DNA of 64,000 nt from Allobosea lupini (GCF_900109525.1 NZ_FOAN01000010.1:62001-126000); one strand, 5' to 3'; shown: positions 31,979 through 41,855, counted from the first letter of the stretch. Notes: generated by a model from the letters alone, not told the origin. Numbers and translations: made by a program.

Positions 31979-32920
31979 ATGAGTAGGTCAGCCATGCCCG
32001 CCACAGACACGCCTGCCATCGCGGCGATCCGCCGTTTCGGCCGCTTCCACACCCGCTTCATCGGAGCGCTGGGCGGCGACCTGCATGGCTCCGGATTCGG
32101 GCTGACGGAAGGGCGCGTGCTCTACGAGCTGGCGCAGCGCGATGGCTGGCGGGCCTGCGAACTGGCGCGTGAGCTTGGGCTCGACCCGGCCTATCTCTCG
32201 CGATTGCTGAAGCGCTTCACCGCACTGGGCTGGCTGGAGCGGGCGAGGGCGGACGGCGATGGGCGCGCCTATGAGCTGAAGCTGACGGCCGCAGGGCACG
32301 ACGCCTTCGCGCCGCTCGACGAGGCCTCGCGCCGGCAGGCCGACATGATCCTGTGCCGACTCGGCACGGGCGAGCAGGCGAGCCTCGTCTGCGCGCTGGA
32401 GCGGGCGCAGACGCTGCTGTCGGGCGCCGCCGGCCCGCAGCAGACGGTTGTGATCCGCGAGCATCGTCCGGGCGATATCGGCTGGGTGATCTCGGCGCAT
32501 GGCCGGCTCTATTCCGAGGTCTATGGCTGGGACATCAGCTTCGAGGCGCTGGTCGCCGAGATCGCGGCGAAGTTCCTGCACGAGTTCAAGCCGGGGCAGG
32601 AGCGCTGCTTCATCGCCGAGCTCGATGGCGAGCCGGTCGGCTCGGCTGTCGTGGTGCAGGAGAGCGAGGAGGTGGCGAAGCTACGGCTCGTGCTGGTCGA
32701 GACGCGGGCGCAGGGGCTCGGCCTCGGCAAGCAGCTGGTGCGCGAGGCGATCGCTTTCGCCCGTACGGCCGGCTATCGCCGCATGGTCCTGTGGACGAAC
32801 GACATCCTGCACGCCGCCCGCGCCATCTACATCGCCGAGGGCTTCAGGCTGGTGGCGGAGGAGCAGCATCACTCCTTCGGGAAGGACCTGGTTGGGCAGA
32901 ACTGGGAGCGCGATCTGTAG
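31979..32920 (+). CDS. MarR-type regulator fused to GNAT acetyltransferase
   Basis: The 313-residue protein begins with a MarR winged helix (FGLTEGRVLYELAQRDGWRA, CELARELGLDPAYLSRLLKR) over residues 20-140. A GNAT domain follows (VVIREHRPGDIGWVISAHGR) with the acetyl-CoA loop RAQGLGLGKQLVREA and the ending AEGFRLVAEEQHHSFGKDL. Such fusions are widespread but their substrates are unknown. A second start five codons in (MPATDTP) is possible. Its last 77 nt overlap the converging membrane-protein gene. Confidence 0.9.
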   Translation: MSRSAMPATDTPAIAAIRRFGRFHTRFIGALGGDLHGSGFGLTEGRVLYELAQRDGWRACELARELGLDPAYLSRLLKRFTALGWLERARADGDGRAYELKLTAAGHDAFAPLDEASRRQADMILCRLGTGEQASLVCALERAQTLLSGAAGPQQTVVIREHRPGDIGWVISAHGRLYSEVYGWDISFEALVAEIAAKFLHEFKPGQERCFIAELDGEPVGSAVVVQESEEVAKLRLVLVETRAQGLGLGKQLVREAIAFARTAGYRRMVLWTNDILHAARAIYIAEGFRLVAEEQHHSFGKDLVGQNWERDL

Positions 32921-33341
32921 CGCTAGGCCAGAGCAGCAGGAACAGCAGGGAGGCGATCGAGAGCGCGCCGCCGACCGGCGTCATCGTCTCGAGCGGCGCC
33001 GGCAGGCGCGCCTGCATCAGCATCGGCAGCACGGCATATTCGAGCAGCTCGATCGCAGCCATCACGGCGATGACAGGCAGGACCGGAAAGGCGGTGTCAC
33101 GAATGCGCTGGATCGCAAGCGCCAGCAGCGTCCAATAGAGCAGGATCTGGATCGCGGCGTTGGGGATTGGCTCGACGAAGAGGCGTGGGTCGGCGTCTTC
33201 CGCCCAGGTCAGGCCGAGAAGCCGCTCGGCGATGACGGCGACGACGAGCAGCAGCGCGCAAGCCAGCAGCAGATAGCCCGCGAATGTGCCTCGCCCGAGC
33301 CTGCCATCGAGCCGCCACAGGCAGGAGAAGCCGGAGAGCAT
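32844..33341 (-). CDS. small membrane protein (DUF805-like)
   Basis: The 165-residue product begins WRLDGRLGRGTFAGYLLLAC, close to the GRISRxxFW opening of DUF805 proteins. It has four hydrophobic helices, an RIRDTAFPVLPVIA segment equivalent to the family's RLHD motif, and a proline/alanine-rich tail. The last 77 nt overlap the 3' end of the converging MarR-GNAT gene, and that overlap encodes the tail, so the natural stop may once have been earlier. Function unknown. Confidence 0.65.
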   Translation of the reverse strand: MLSGFSCLWRLDGRLGRGTFAGYLLLACALLLVVAVIAERLLGLTWAEDADPRLFVEPIPNAAIQILLYWTLLALAIQRIRDTAFPVLPVIAVMAAIELLEYAVLPMLMQARLPAPLETMTPVGGALSIASLLFLLLWPSATDRAPSSAQPGPSRRSDAAPPPPA

Positions 33342-33351
33342 GCGTTCGCCG

Positions 33352-34362
33352 TCACTGCACCGAGGTCAGCGCCGCCCGCTGGAAGTCGGTGCGGCGCTGC
33401 TGGTGCAGCGCGCCGTCTCCCGTCGTCACGACCGAGAACATCACGAAGCCGCCCTGCTTGCGCGGCAGCACATAAAATTCGGAATACTTGGCATCGCCGC
33501 CATTCTCGCAGGACGAGAAGCCGCGCAGCACGCTCGCCCCTTCGACGGTGTCGGTGGTCCGGCCCGAAGCGAACCGGCCCTGGCAGCCGCGCGCGTCGGC
33601 GGCGGAGACCGCGGCGGCGACGTCGACATCCTTCTGGTTCGGATTGGAGAGGACGCGCACGAGCCCGGTCGCGCCCTTGGCCTGCCAGCCGGCGCCGTTG
33701 CCGCCGATGCCGGAGGGCGCCTCCGCGCCGCTCAGCACCTTCGGCTCGGGCAGTTGTGCCTTGAGCAGGAAATTGGTCGCGAGCGTCACCGCCTCGAGCT
33801 GGATCGCCGGATCGGTTGCCGCGGTGGTCGTGGTGCCGCCGCCCTGCGCGGGCGCCGGCGTGCCGGGCGCGACCTTCAGGCTGGCGTTGGCCTTCACGCA
33901 GTCGAGCAGCGCCGGCATGATCTCGGCGGTCGCGGTCAGGCGAAAGGTGTAGCGCGCGCCGAGCATGTTGGCTTCGAGGAACTGCGCGCCGCGGAAGGCG
34001 CGGACGATGTTTGAGTTCGCCGGCATGGTGACGACGACGAGCTGCGGCTGCACCGCCTTGGCGTTGATGCGGACGATGTCGTTGCGGTCGAAGGCCATCT
34101 CCATCGGCAGGTCCGTGCCGGGCTTCAGACCCCAGGAGCGGTTGGAGAAGCCGAGGTTCCAGCCGTAATTGCCGTTGAGCGAGGCGTGCATGGTGACGCC
34201 GCTCTTGTAGCTCGCCGAGACCGCGCAATGCGAGAACACGCCGGTTTCGTTGTTGGTGAAGGCGCCGCCGGCCCAGTTGCCGACCGAGAATTTCGCATAA
34301 GGCCCGGCAGCCAGCACAGGCGAGGCCAGCAGGACACCGGCAAGAACGAGCGACAGGCGCAT
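33352..34362 (-). CDS. exported protein of unknown function
   Basis: I start at ATG 34362 (MRLSLVLAGVLLASPVLAAG), 7 nt after GGAG, which leaves a clean signal peptide and 336 residues. Longer frames to 34377 or 34404 are possible. After cleavage the protein opens GPYAKFSVGNWAGGAFTNNE and GVFSHCAVSASYKSGV, then alternates strands and a threonine-rich linker around residues 160-175. Three cysteines follow later (LLDCVKA, ARGCQGRF, FSSCENGG). I recognise the N-terminal half only as a recurrent alphaproteobacterial exported family without known function. It ends 10 nt from the start of the DUF805-like gene on the same strand. Confidence 0.78.
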   Translation of the reverse strand: MRLSLVLAGVLLASPVLAAGPYAKFSVGNWAGGAFTNNETGVFSHCAVSASYKSGVTMHASLNGNYGWNLGFSNRSWGLKPGTDLPMEMAFDRNDIVRINAKAVQPQLVVVTMPANSNIVRAFRGAQFLEANMLGARYTFRLTATAEIMPALLDCVKANASLKVAPGTPAPAQGGGTTTTAATDPAIQLEAVTLATNFLLKAQLPEPKVLSGAEAPSGIGGNGAGWQAKGATGLVRVLSNPNQKDVDVAAAVSAADARGCQGRFASGRTTDTVEGASVLRGFSSCENGGDAKYSEFYVLPRKQGGFVMFSVVTTGDGALHQQRRTDFQRAALTSVQ

Positions 34363-34458
34363 TATCAGGCTCCGCATCGATCCCCAGCGCAGCCATGGTG
34401 GCAAAAACCTGCCGGGTTGGGCAAGCCTTGTCCGTGCCAGAGCCGGTCTCGGGAGCGC

Positions 34459-35775
34459 CTAGACCTTGAGGCGGGCCACCGCCGCGGCGGCTGTGCGCCC
34501 GGCGAGAGTCGCGCCGCCCGCGGTCATGGCGCCGCCGTCGGCGGTCGCCTCGCCGGCGAGCCAGAGCTTGCCGCCGATCGGCTCGGCCAGGATCTCGCGC
34601 GCATCGGCATGGCCCGGCCGGCAGACGGAATAGGAGCCGTGCGAGAACGGGTCGGTCCACCAGGCCGGGAAGGAGACTGGGCCGGCCGCCTTGCGGAATT
34701 CGGTCCCGACCATCGCGGCGAGCAGGTCGACGACCTGCTCGCGGGCGGCAGCGGGGCCGGCGCTCGAGAGATCGCGGGCGAAATCGCCGCCGCAATAGCC
34801 GATGACCAGGTCGCGATCGTCGGGGAAGAGATCGAAGCTGATCAGCCGCTCCGCCGAGCCGGCCTCGAAATAGGTCGTACCCGGGACGATGCCGAAACGA
34901 TCGCCTGCGACCTTGAGCGCGATCTTGGTGAGCGCGCCCATGCCGATGCCGGCGAGTGCGTCACGGGTGCGGGCGGGAAGCTGGGGCGTGAAGCGGATCG
35001 CGCCCGATTTCAGCACGCCGACCGCCACGGTGACGATGCAGGCGCGCGCCCGGAGCGTTCCCGCGGCGGTGGTGATGGCGACGCGCGAGCCGCTCCAGTC
35101 GATCGCCGTGACCGGCTGGCCGAGGCGGATGTCGAGACCTTCGGCATAGCGGGCGACGAGATTGCCGTAGCCGCTCGGCACGACGTAGTCCTCGCCCGCC
35201 CAGAGCCGCTGATAGTCGCGGGCCGAGATGCGCGCCGATTCCTCGCCGATCGAGAGCAGCATGCCGGAGGCCGCGACCGGCGCGAGATCGGGGCCGAGAT
35301 CGGCCAGCACCTGCGCGACCGAGAGGTCGCGATCGTCCAGGTCGGCATTGTCTAGCCGCCGGTCGATCTCGCCGAAGGCGCCGCGGCGGCGGGCACGGTC
35401 GCCGGCGGGCATGGGCTTGCCGCTCTGGAAGAGCTGGAAGCCGCCGCCGCGGCTCTCGCTCGGGGTCTGTACGCCGAGCTCGCGGGCGATCTCGGTCCAC
35501 GGGTTGCGCTCGGCCCAGTGGATGAACATCGCCCCGGCGTCATAGGCCGGGCCGAGCGAGGAATCGGTGAAGGTGCGCCCGCCGAGGCGATCGCGGGCTT
35601 CGAGCACGACAACGGAGCGCCCGGCGGCCTGGAGCTGTTTCGCCGCGGCGATGCCGGCCGCTCCGGCGCCGATCACCACCGCGTCCGGCTCGGCGGCGCG
35701 GGCGGGCGAGTGCGCGCTGGCGGCGCTCATCGCCAGCGCGCCAGCGCCTGTCAGCAATGTCCGGCGGTCGAGCAT
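34459..35775 (-). CDS. Tat-exported flavin monoamine oxidase
   Basis: ATG 35775 gives MLDRRTLLTGAGALAMSAAS, a twin-arginine signal, and 438 residues. The FAD-binding motif is DAVVIGAGAAGIAAAKQLQA with LEARDRLGGRTF, and the C-terminus has GKLWLAGEATADGGAMTAGG closing the FAD site, as in amine oxidases. It probably oxidises an amine or amino acid in the periplasm, producing peroxide. It is divergent from the TonB receptor across 357 nt that contains paired AT-rich repeats. Confidence 0.87.
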   Translation of the reverse strand: MLDRRTLLTGAGALAMSAASAHSPARAAEPDAVVIGAGAAGIAAAKQLQAAGRSVVVLEARDRLGGRTFTDSSLGPAYDAGAMFIHWAERNPWTEIARELGVQTPSESRGGGFQLFQSGKPMPAGDRARRRGAFGEIDRRLDNADLDDRDLSVAQVLADLGPDLAPVAASGMLLSIGEESARISARDYQRLWAGEDYVVPSGYGNLVARYAEGLDIRLGQPVTAIDWSGSRVAITTAAGTLRARACIVTVAVGVLKSGAIRFTPQLPARTRDALAGIGMGALTKIALKVAGDRFGIVPGTTYFEAGSAERLISFDLFPDDRDLVIGYCGGDFARDLSSAGPAAAREQVVDLLAAMVGTEFRKAAGPVSFPAWWTDPFSHGSYSVCRPGHADAREILAEPIGGKLWLAGEATADGGAMTAGGATLAGRTAAAAVARLKV

Positions 35776-36132
35776 GAACAAAAGTCCGTGTGTCTGCGGC
35801 GGGCCGATGATGCCAGCCGCTTTTCGCGCTGCAATACACGAGCACGCGCGTGGCGGGAGCAGGGCCATCACAGCTTTGCGAGGCCGATCGCGTGTCCGTC
35901 TCGGCCGCTCTCCGCCTTTCAGTTTAGACCAATGATAAACTCAGTTTAGAATTCCAATAAATAAGTAATCTATCACGCAACCGCGAGTCTATTGACAGTT
36001 AAATTGAGCTTTAATAACCGCTGATGGTGAAAGTAAGGCGCAAGGCCTAGTTTTCATGGATTATAAAAAGCATTTCGACTTGGCAAGTCAGTTTGACGGG
36101 TCGATCTGCTTCTCAGCGACAGGACATGGGCG
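35776..36132. other. 357-nt AT-rich divergent intergenic region
   Basis: This gap is far richer in A and T than its surroundings, especially 35920-36060. It holds the repeats at 35920-35961 and probably the promoters of the amine oxidase and TonB-receptor genes. I see no gene and no cobalamin or other riboswitch pattern. Confidence 0.6.
35920..35961 (+). promoter_or_regulatory. paired iron-responsive-like operator repeats before the TonB receptor
   Basis: CAGTTTAGA occurs at 35920-35928 and again at 35942-35950, exactly 22 nt apart. Each is the left part of a TTTA-N9-TAAA box (35923-35939 and 35945-35961). The TTTAGA start resembles iron-control elements bound by Irr or Fur-type regulators in alphaproteobacteria. 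A haem-receptor gene lies 170 nt downstream. The regulator is inferred. Confidence 0.45.
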
Positions 36133-38400
36133 ATGGGGACGAATGGCAGTGGGCTGCGCCGGGGCGTAGCGCTTGGAGCCTTGATGCTGGCGGCAGCGCC
36201 GGCGCTGGCGCAGCAGCAACGCAATTCCGCTCCGCCCGCGGCCACCGAGCAGCTGCAGCTCGACCAGATCAACGTGCAGGGCGAGCGTGAGGCTGCGCCG
36301 CTGCTGCAAGGGCCGACGACCACGACGACGACGCGCGCCGAGCTCGACCGCCAGCAGGTGCAGAGCCTGACGGACCTGTCGAACCGGGTCGAGGCGGGCA
36401 TCACCTTCAATCGCCAGAACGGCTCGCTCAACATTCGCGGCCTCGACGGCGCGCGCGTGCTGACGACGATCGACGGCATCCGCCAGCCCTTCCTGATCGA
36501 CACCCGCATCAACCGCGCCGGCACGAACGCCTTCGACTTCGACTCGCTGTCCTCGCTCGACCTGCTGCGCGGCGGCAGCGGCGGCGCCACGCTGGGTGGC
36601 GGCGCGCTGGGCGGCGCGCTGGCGGTGCGCACGCTCGACCCCGAGGACATCATCCGCAATGGCCGCTCCTATGGCGCGCTCGCCAAGACCGGCTATGACA
36701 GCACCGATCGGGCCTGGTTCGGCAGCGCTGCCGCGGCGGCCCGCATGGGCGGCACTTCAGTGCTGCTGCAGGGCGGTTTCCGCAACGGCAACGAGATCGA
36801 CAGCAAGGGCAATGACAAGTCGATCGGCGCGACCCGCACCGCGCCGAACCCGGCCGACTTCAACCAGTACAGCTTCCTCGGCAAGATCTACCAGCAAGTC
36901 GGCGAAGCCCATCGCTTCGGCATCACCGGCGAGTTCTTCAAGCGCGCCGACCGGATCCAGACCCGGACCAGCACGGTGTCGCTGACCGGCAATTTCCGCC
37001 CGGGCGCCTATCAGACCGGCGAGGATGTCGAGCGCAACCGCGTCTCGCTGACCTATGACTACAAGCAGCCCGGCGGCCTCCTGATCGACGAGGCGCACGC
37101 CAATCTCTACTGGCAGCGGCTGAAGCGCAACGACCTGGTCAGCGCCTATCGCTACACCAGCATCGTCGGGCCCTATGGCCGCGACAACGAGAACGAGCAG
37201 ACCGCCTACGGCTTCAATGGCCACGTCATCAAGAACCTGCAGACCGGCGGGCTCTCGCATCGCGTCCTTCTCGGCACCGAGCTTCGCATGTCGTCGCTGA
37301 AGCAGTATTCCTCCGGCGTGGACAACTGCCCGGCGCGGCCGGCGAGCGGCTCCTATACGGGGGCGTTCACCACCTGCAACAACCTCTTCACCAACCAGTC
37401 GGACCAGCCCGACATCGATGGGCGGCTCGTCGGCGTCTACGTCCAGGACGAGATCGGCCTGCTTGAAAACCGCCTGCGCGTCACGCCCGGCGTGCGCTTC
37501 GACTGGTATGAGGAGAAGCCGCAGTCGACGCCGGCCTATTCGGCCGGCGGCTCGCGCCCGGTCGGCCTGCCGCCGTCCTCGAGCGACTCGGCCTGGTCGC
37601 CGCGCATCAGGCTGGAATACGACATCCTGAAGAACGCGCCTTGGGTGAAGGATGTCACCGTGTTCGCGCAATGGGCCAAGAGCTTCCGCGCGCCGACGGC
37701 AGATGAGCTCTATGGCCGGTTCGGCGGACCAAGCACCTATCTGCGCGCCGGCAATCCGCTCCTGCGTCCGGAGGAGGGCAATGGCGTGGATGTCGGGCTG
37801 CGCTTCGGCGACAAGCAGCTCGGCGGCTCGATCACCTATTTCCACACCAGCTACCGCAACTATATCGAGCAGTACCAGCAGCAGGCCGCGGGCGTGGGCG
37901 GGCTTTACCCGCAGGGCGGCATCGTCGGCCTGCGCAACATCCCGCGCGCCGAGATCCAGGGCGTCGAGGTCAACGGGCAATACGGTTTCGCGCCGAACTG
38001 GCTGGTGCGCGGCTCGTTCGCCTATACCCGCGGCCGCAACAAGACCGACGACATCTTCCTGAATTCGATCCCGCCGATGCAGGGCATCGTCGCCATCGCC
38101 TACGGCACGGATCGCTGGGGCGCCGAGGTCTCGGCAAAGATGGCCGGCAAGCGCGACGACGTCTCGACGGTCCAGGCTGGAACCGGCTTCAAGGCACCGG
38201 GCTATACGATCTTCAACGCGTCGGCCTGGTGGCGCCCGATGCCGGAGATCGCCGACCTCGAATTGCAGATCGGCGTCTACAACATCTTCGACCGCAAGTA
38301 CTGGGATGCCGCCAACGTGCCGCTCTCCCGCCCGCAGCCGCGCGACTACTACAGCGAGCCCGGCCGCACCGTGAAGGCGACGCTCAAATACCAGTTCTGA
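36133..38400 (+). CDS. TonB-dependent haem/haemoglobin receptor
   Basis: The 755-residue protein has a signal peptide (LGALMLAAAPALA), a possible TonB box in LDQINVQGEREA, and a plug with GITFNRQNGSLNIRGLDG and LRGGSGGATLGGGALGGALA. The 22-strand barrel ends YYSEPGRTVKATLKYQF with the terminal phenylalanine needed for assembly. The FRAP box (WAKSFRAPTADELYG) and a modified NPNL box (AGNPLLRPEEGNG) mark the haem-receptor class. No haem ABC transporter or TonB gene is in the window. Paired repeats upstream suggest iron control, and a strong terminator follows. Confidence 0.92.
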   Translation: MGTNGSGLRRGVALGALMLAAAPALAQQQRNSAPPAATEQLQLDQINVQGEREAAPLLQGPTTTTTTRAELDRQQVQSLTDLSNRVEAGITFNRQNGSLNIRGLDGARVLTTIDGIRQPFLIDTRINRAGTNAFDFDSLSSLDLLRGGSGGATLGGGALGGALAVRTLDPEDIIRNGRSYGALAKTGYDSTDRAWFGSAAAAARMGGTSVLLQGGFRNGNEIDSKGNDKSIGATRTAPNPADFNQYSFLGKIYQQVGEAHRFGITGEFFKRADRIQTRTSTVSLTGNFRPGAYQTGEDVERNRVSLTYDYKQPGGLLIDEAHANLYWQRLKRNDLVSAYRYTSIVGPYGRDNENEQTAYGFNGHVIKNLQTGGLSHRVLLGTELRMSSLKQYSSGVDNCPARPASGSYTGAFTTCNNLFTNQSDQPDIDGRLVGVYVQDEIGLLENRLRVTPGVRFDWYEEKPQSTPAYSAGGSRPVGLPPSSSDSAWSPRIRLEYDILKNAPWVKDVTVFAQWAKSFRAPTADELYGRFGGPSTYLRAGNPLLRPEEGNGVDVGLRFGDKQLGGSITYFHTSYRNYIEQYQQQAAGVGGLYPQGGIVGLRNIPRAEIQGVEVNGQYGFAPNWLVRGSFAYTRGRNKTDDIFLNSIPPMQGIVAIAYGTDRWGAEVSAKMAGKRDDVSTVQAGTGFKAPGYTIFNASAWWRPMPEIADLELQIGVYNIFDRKYWDAANVPLSRPQPRDYYSEPGRTVKATLKYQF

Positions 38401-38426
38401 GCGTCGGAGGTTTCGAGGCCTGACTT

Positions 38427-38455
38427 AGGCCGGTCCTTCGGGGCCGGCCTTTTTT
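38427..38455 (+). terminator. rho-independent terminator of the TonB receptor
   Basis: AGGCCGGTCC (38427-38436), loop TTCG, GGGCCGGCCT (38441-38450), one G-T pair, followed by five T. Confidence 0.9.
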
Positions 38456-38674
38456 CGTCGGGCAAGTTGAATCAAGACTTCCGAAGCAGCGAATGCCTCG
38501 ATCGGGGAGAGAGTGGCTCGCAATGGCATGGGATCGGAGCGGATCATCGTCGTGGATCCGTCCGATGCCGGCACATCGACATTCGGTCCTCGCCCAGGAT
38601 GACGACAGTGGTTCGGTGGAAAGTCAGCCCGCTTGCGCCGCCGCAGGACCTGCGGCGGCGGAGCCATAGGATGA

Positions 38675-39475
38675 TCAGGCTTTCGGCTCGCTGCGGCCGG
38701 CTCTCGGTCCCTCGGCCAATGATTTGAACACGCCGCGCAAGGTCCGTGCCTCCTGCTCGGTCATGTCGAGCCGGTGCAGGATGTCGCGCAGATTGGCGGT
38801 CATGATCGGCTTCTTGCCGGGTGGAAAGAAACCGCAGCGATCGAGCTCGCCTTCGAGATAGTCGAACATCGACAGGACGGTAGCGCGGCTTGCCGGCGGG
38901 GAGGGGTTGTTCTCGCGGAAGGGCGGCTCGCCGCCACTCGCCTTCAGCCATTCATAGCCGCAGAGCAGCACGGCCTGCGCCAGGTTGAGCGAGGCGAAGG
39001 CGGGGTTGACCGGAAAGGTCAGGATCGCGTCGGCGAAGCTGATCTCCTCATTGGTCAGCCCGATGCGCTCGCGCCCGAACAGGATGCCGACGCGTTCTCC
39101 TGTGCCGATGCGCTCGGAGAGGCCGGGCATCGCCTCGGCCGGCGTGACGACACGCTTCATCTGGCCGCGCTCGCGCGCCGTCGTCGCCAGCACATGGTTG
39201 AGGTCGGCGATCGCCGCGGCGGCATCGGGGAAGAGCCGGGCATTGTCGAGGATATGGGTGGCGCCGGAGGCAGCCGCCGTCGCGCCCTTCTTCAGGCCGC
39301 CGCCGCTCGGCCAGCCGTCGCGCGGCGCTACCAGCCGCAGCTCGGTCAGGCCGAAATTCGCCATGGCGCGGGCGCACATGCCGATATTCTCCGCGAGCTG
39401 CGGTTCGACGAGGATGACGATGGGGGCCTGTCCCGCGATGGACGGGCGTGTGCGGTCGGTGCCGGAACCGGTCAT
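38675..39475 (-). CDS. trmJ: TrmJ-type RNA 2'-O-methyltransferase (SPOUT)
   Basis: From ATG 39475 (MTGSGTDRTRPSIAGQAPIV) the protein is 266 residues. It shows the SPOUT core IVILVEPQLAENIGMCARAM, NFGLTELRLVAPRDGW and GERVGILFGRERIGLTNEEI, then the knot end FPVNPAFASLNLAQAVLL. These match TrmJ/TrmH-like enzymes that methylate ribose 32 of tRNA. The C-terminal extension (MFDYLEGELDRCGFFPPGKK) fits TrmJ of proteobacteria. The open frame extends 51 codons further upstream without family match. Confidence 0.88.
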   Translation of the reverse strand: MTGSGTDRTRPSIAGQAPIVILVEPQLAENIGMCARAMANFGLTELRLVAPRDGWPSGGGLKKGATAAASGATHILDNARLFPDAAAAIADLNHVLATTARERGQMKRVVTPAEAMPGLSERIGTGERVGILFGRERIGLTNEEISFADAILTFPVNPAFASLNLAQAVLLCGYEWLKASGGEPPFRENNPSPPASRATVLSMFDYLEGELDRCGFFPPGKKPIMTANLRDILHRLDMTEQEARTLRGVFKSLAEGPRAGRSEPKA

Positions 39476-39551
39476 GTGATCAAGGCTGCGTCCTGAAAGA
39501 GCGCGCAGCCATGCGCCGGCTGTGCCGCTCCCGTCAACCGCTTCGCCGGGA

Positions 39552-41729
39552 TCAGGCGCGGCGGCGCTCGCGGGAGAAGTCGACGACCGGGCCGCCCCGG
39601 CCGCTGTCATGGGTCCGGAAGGCCGCAACCAGGCTGTTCAACCGCTCGATCTGCTGCCCCAGCGCCGTGGCCGACGCGGCGCTCTGCTCGGCGAGCGCGG
39701 CGTTCGCCTGGGTCATCTCGTCCATATGGGCAATGGTCTGGCTCATTTCGTCGATTCCGCTGGCCTGCTCGGACGAGGCCGAGGAGACCTCGGTGACCGT
39801 CGTCGCGACGCGTTGCGAGGCCTCGACGATCTGGCCGAGCACGGCGCCGGCCGAGCGCACCAGCTCGACGCCGTCGCTTACTTGCGTGTTCGAGGCCTTG
39901 ATCAGCGCGGAAATGCTCTTGGCGGCGTCCGCCGAACGCTGGGCGAGGGTGCGCACCTCGCTGGCGACGACGGCGAAGCCCTTGCCGGCATCGCCGGCGC
40001 GGGCGGCTTCGACCGCGGCATTTAGCGCCAGCAGATTGGTCTGGAAGGCGATCTCGTCGATGACTGAGGTGATGTCGGAGATCTTCTTCGAGGCGTCCTC
40101 GATCCGGGTCATCGCCTGGACCGCGTCGTCGACGATGGCGCCGCCCTTGCGGGCGATGCCGCTCGCCTCGTGGGAAAGATTGGCGGCCTGGCGCGAGGCG
40201 TCGGCCGCGGCCTTGACCGAGGCGGCGAGCTCCTCGGTCGTGGCGGCGCTCTCCTCCAGCGAGGAGGCCTGTTCCTCGGTGCGCTTGGAGAGATCGTCGG
40301 CGCCGCTGGTGATCTCGCGGCCGGCAATCGCGACCTCGGCCGAGGTCGCCTTGATCGCGTCGACGGTGGCGGCGAGGCGCTCGATCGCGCTGTTGAAGTC
40401 CTGCTTCAGCGTCTCGTAGTCGGGCGCGACGGCATCCTCGATCCGCACGGTGAGGTCGCCCTGCGAGAGACGGGCGAGCGCATCGGCCAGCAAGGCGACG
40501 ACTTCGCGCTGCTCGGCGAGCAGCGAGCCTTGCGCCGCGGCGGCCTCCTCGCGCTGCCGCGCAATGGCGAGGTTCTGGCGCTCGGCTGCGGCCCGGCCCT
40601 CGCTTGTCTCGGCCTCCAGCCGCTGCACGGCAAGCCCGTTATCCTTGAACACCTGCACGGCCTGCGCCATCTGGCCGATCTCGTCGCGGCGCGACAGGCC
40701 GGAAATCGCGACCTCGTAGTCGCCGGCGGCGAGCTTCAGCATGGCATCGCGCAGGCGGCGCAGCGGTACGGCGGTGGTGCGGCCGACGATGTAGGCGGCG
40801 ATCAGCCCGAGCACCAGCGCGGCCGCGATCGTCCCCAGGATGATCCCTTGCGTCCAGCGCTGCGCTTCGGCGAGGCGGGCGCCCGCCTGGGCCTCCTCCG
40901 TAGAGAGCCGGGTTTCGAGCTCCTGCAGCGGCGGCGCGATCAGGTCGAATTCGCCGGAGAGCTTCTCGCCGGCAAGCATGAAGTCCTTCTCGGCCTTGCT
41001 CCAGGCGGGAACGATCTCGGCATAGGCCTTGAAGGCCGGCTCGATCTCGGCCTTGGCTTCGGCTGGAACGCCCTGGCGGCCGAGCGCGCGCTCGAAGCGG
41101 CCCTGCTCGACCTCCCATTGCCCGAGCAGGCTCTCGTCGAGGGAGAGTCGATAGGCGGCGTCGATGCGGCGCAGGGCCGCGAGGATGCCGGGAAGGCGCG
41201 CAAGGTCGGGCGAATCAGAGCCCATGCTGTTGGATCGGACCTTGGTCTCCAGAGCCTCGGCGGCGTCTTCCAGCCTGGCGGCGAGACCGTCCGGAGCAGC
41301 CGAGCGGAGGGCGAGCTGCATCGTGCTGATCGCCTGGAAATCGGCTTCGATCGCCTTCATCGGCGTATCGAGCGCGGCGATGCTGTCGCGCACGCGCTCG
41401 GCGCCATTGGCGTTGCCGAGGCGCGCGATCGCCTCCTTCAGTGATTCAAGACCGGTGCCGAAGTCCTTGAGATCGGTGGCTTCCTGGCGGAAGCGGACAT
41501 CGCGGCTCTGCGCTTTCAGCGCGAAGCTCGCAGCACGCACCTCGCGCGAGCGGGCGGCGAGGGCGGAATAGGCCTTGTAATCCTCGAAGGCGGCGGTAAG
41601 CCGGCCGCTGCCGGTCCAGGATGCGGCGCCGATCAGCACGAGGCCGAGAACGAAGACGACGCTGACCAGCGCGATCCGGAACTGGATCGTCAGGCGCGAT
41701 GCGGCCGAGCGCGAGTGTTCGGTAGACAA
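39552..41729 (-). CDS. methyl-accepting chemotaxis protein, no C-terminal pentapeptide
   Basis: The 725-residue receptor has a first membrane helix ([20 protein letters not shown], residues 18-37), a helical extracytoplasmic sensor of about 255 residues, and a second helix ([20 protein letters not shown]). HAMP follows ([20 protein letters not shown]), then a second HAMP-like unit and a signalling domain with tip [20 protein letters not shown]. It ends [11 protein letters not shown] and lacks a WxxF tail for CheR/CheB. Ligand unknown. It lies downstream of a second receptor gene with nearly the same signalling module. Confidence 0.92.
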   Translation of the reverse strand: MSTEHSRSAASRLTIQFRIALVSVVFVLGLVLIGAASWTGSGRLTAAFEDYKAYSALAARSREVRAASFALKAQSRDVRFRQEATDLKDFGTGLESLKEAIARLGNANGAERVRDSIAALDTPMKAIEADFQAISTMQLALRSAAPDGLAARLEDAAEALETKVRSNSMGSDSPDLARLPGILAALRRIDAAYRLSLDESLLGQWEVEQGRFERALGRQGVPAEAKAEIEPAFKAYAEIVPAWSKAEKDFMLAGEKLSGEFDLIAPPLQELETRLSTEEAQAGARLAEAQRWTQGIILGTIAAALVLGLIAAYIVGRTTAVPLRRLRDAMLKLAAGDYEVAISGLSRRDEIGQMAQAVQVFKDNGLAVQRLEAETSEGRAAAERQNLAIARQREEAAAAQGSLLAEQREVVALLADALARLSQGDLTVRIEDAVAPDYETLKQDFNSAIERLAATVDAIKATSAEVAIAGREITSGADDLSKRTEEQASSLEESAATTEELAASVKAAADASRQAANLSHEASGIARKGGAIVDDAVQAMTRIEDASKKISDITSVIDEIAFQTNLLALNAAVEAARAGDAGKGFAVVASEVRTLAQRSADAAKSISALIKASNTQVSDGVELVRSAGAVLGQIVEASQRVATTVTEVSSASSEQASGIDEMSQTIAHMDEMTQANAALAEQSAASATALGQQIERLNSLVAAFRTHDSGRGGPVVDFSRERRRA

Positions 41730-41855
41730 CGCAATGCCCTCACGCCTGTCGAGATCGGGCGAGAGCCTGCCAAAACAGGCTTAATGTTCCCCTAAACGAA
41801 GACGGGCGCGGCCTCGCGGCTGCGCCCGCTTTTTCTATGAGACGGCCTGCGTGCC

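Noticed and set aside
35776-36132. Possible riboswitch upstream of the TonB receptor
   Set aside because: No B12 box or multi-stem leader was found; the receptor belongs to the haem class by its FRAP motif.
38636-38660. Strong GC hairpin CGCCGCCGCAG/CTGCGGCGGCG beyond trmJ
   Set aside because: It has no T run on either strand, so I do not call it a rho-independent terminator; it may be a processing structure.
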